Shown here piece by piece: positions 63,400 to 64,000 of a DNA stretch of 64,000 nt. The notes under the pieces were generated by a model. It was not told where the DNA came from, searched no databases, and was given only the letters and a program-made list of their open reading frames with translations. Positions within the stretch are counted from its first letter, which is position 1, and every line of letters begins with the position of its first letter. The position numbers and the translations under genes are program-made. The stretch is from Klebsiella quasivariicola (GTDB taxonomy: Bacteria > Pseudomonadota > Gammaproteobacteria > Enterobacterales > Enterobacteriaceae): assembly GCF_002269255.1 (NCBI RefSeq), contig NZ_CP022823.1:1860001-1924000 (forward strand), written 5' to 3'.

Positions 63400-64000
63400 T
63401 CAGACAATATCCTGTGCGTACTGCCACAGCGCCTTCAGCTGCGCCAGCTTCTCTTTATCATCCGCATACTGCTGATACAGCATCTGCAGCTCATCGGCAT
63501 AGGCTTGCAAAAACTCTGGCGTAAACACCTGACGACGGTGCTCTAACCAGCGCTGCTGCTCATGTTCATCGAGCGTGCCGGGGAAGTTGCGCGCCCGGTA
63601 GTTAAACAGCAGGCGTTCGATGCGCTTGTCGGCGAAGGTGATATCCAGCGCCGGCAGATTGCGCGGTTCGGTTTCCAGCACGATTTTCATCGCCGCGCGG
63701 TCGGCATCGCTAAAGAACCCATTGTACAGCTGGGCGTCGACGTTTTCGGACGGCACGAACGGCTCGGCTTCGGCATAGACCGCCACCACTTTCTCCCGCA
63801 CCTGCGGATTCGCCCGCAGCAGCTGGGCATTCTCCAGACAGCGCTGAATGGAGATCCCCAGCCGGTCGGCATCCTGCGGGCGCAGGGTATTGGCCTGAGC
63901 CAGCACCGGACATTTATTGAGATGCACCAGCTTGATCGGCGCTGCCGGCAGATCGCCAAGCTCGGCGCGCGGGGTGTAAAGCCGCTCGCGCAAGGCATCG
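63400..64000 (-). CDS. sbcB: Exonuclease I (SbcB), C-terminal part
   Basis: The last ~200 residues of the 3'-5' single-strand DNA exonuclease; the frame is open to the right window edge (D-A-L-R-E-R-L continues leftward of the apparent TTG start), so it is truncated by the window, not broken. KLVHLNKCPVLAQANTLRP and the C-terminal YADDKEKLAQLKALWQYAQ match the SbcB C-terminal domain that binds SSB. A house-keeping recombination gene on the far side of the nif region. Confidence 0.95.
   Translation of the reverse strand, partial: DALRERLYTPRAELGDLPAAPIKLVHLNKCPVLAQANTLRPQDADRLGISIQRCLENAQLLRANPQVREKVVAVYAEAEPFVPSENVDAQLYNGFFSDADRAAMKIVLETEPRNLPALDITFADKRIERLLFNYRARNFPGTLDEHEQQRWLEHRRQVFTPEFLQAYADELQMLYQQYADDKEKLAQLKALWQYAQDIV

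Overview
The window is chromosomal DNA from a Klebsiella of the K. pneumoniae species complex. It joins the 3' end of a capsule (cps) locus, gnd-ugd, an O1/O2-type D-galactan O-antigen locus, the histidine operon and a complete nif cluster. A nif cluster beside his is typical of diazotrophic members such as K. variicola or K. quasipneumoniae; the species itself is inferred, not proven.

Layout: (1) 1-6640, AT-rich capsule genes on the plus strand: end of a GT4 glycosyltransferase, wbaP, two transferase-like genes, wzx and a pyruvyltransferase. (2) 6816-11583: gnd, ugd, a 40-residue small membrane protein gene and uge. (3) 12008-20551: O-antigen operon behind a JUMPstart/ops element, wzm-wzt-wbbM-glf-wbbN-wbbO plus a further GT2 gene. 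(4) 20621-24503, minus strand: the gmlABC side-branch module, whose gmlB is split by a 1057-bp IS903-type element with a perfect 9-bp target duplication. (5) 24697-31936, minus strand: hisGDCBHAFI with its His7 leader peptide and attenuator. (6) 32113-35514: yeeZ, a LysR gene (yeeY) and plaP. (7) 35515-37002: gene-free repeat cluster with about ten REP-like units and two 442-bp direct repeats. (8) 37003-60682: nifQ-B, A-L, F, M-Z-W-V-S-U, X-N-E, Y-T-K-D-H and nifJ. (9) 60699-64000: an ArsR-type regulator, a second EF-G-like gene and the C-terminal part of sbcB.

The nif set appears complete. NifHDK is the enzyme; NifJ and NifF supply electrons; NifU, S, B, Q, V, E, N, X and Y build the metal clusters; NifM, Z, W and T help maturation; NifL and NifA regulate. 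Sigma54-type -24/-12 promoters (GG-N10-GC) can be read before nifB, nifL, nifF, nifU, nifE, nifH and nifJ. NifA upstream sites (TGT-N10-ACA) lie before all of these except nifL.

The least explained DNA is in two gene-free stretches flanking nif genes. The 442-bp repeats near 35.7-36.8 kb and a segment at 51.42-51.64 kb between nifE and nifY share a collinear order of two GC-rich hairpins and conserved words. Their stem sequences differ while pairing is kept, which suggests one structured repeat family. No CRISPR array, tRNA or rRNA was seen.
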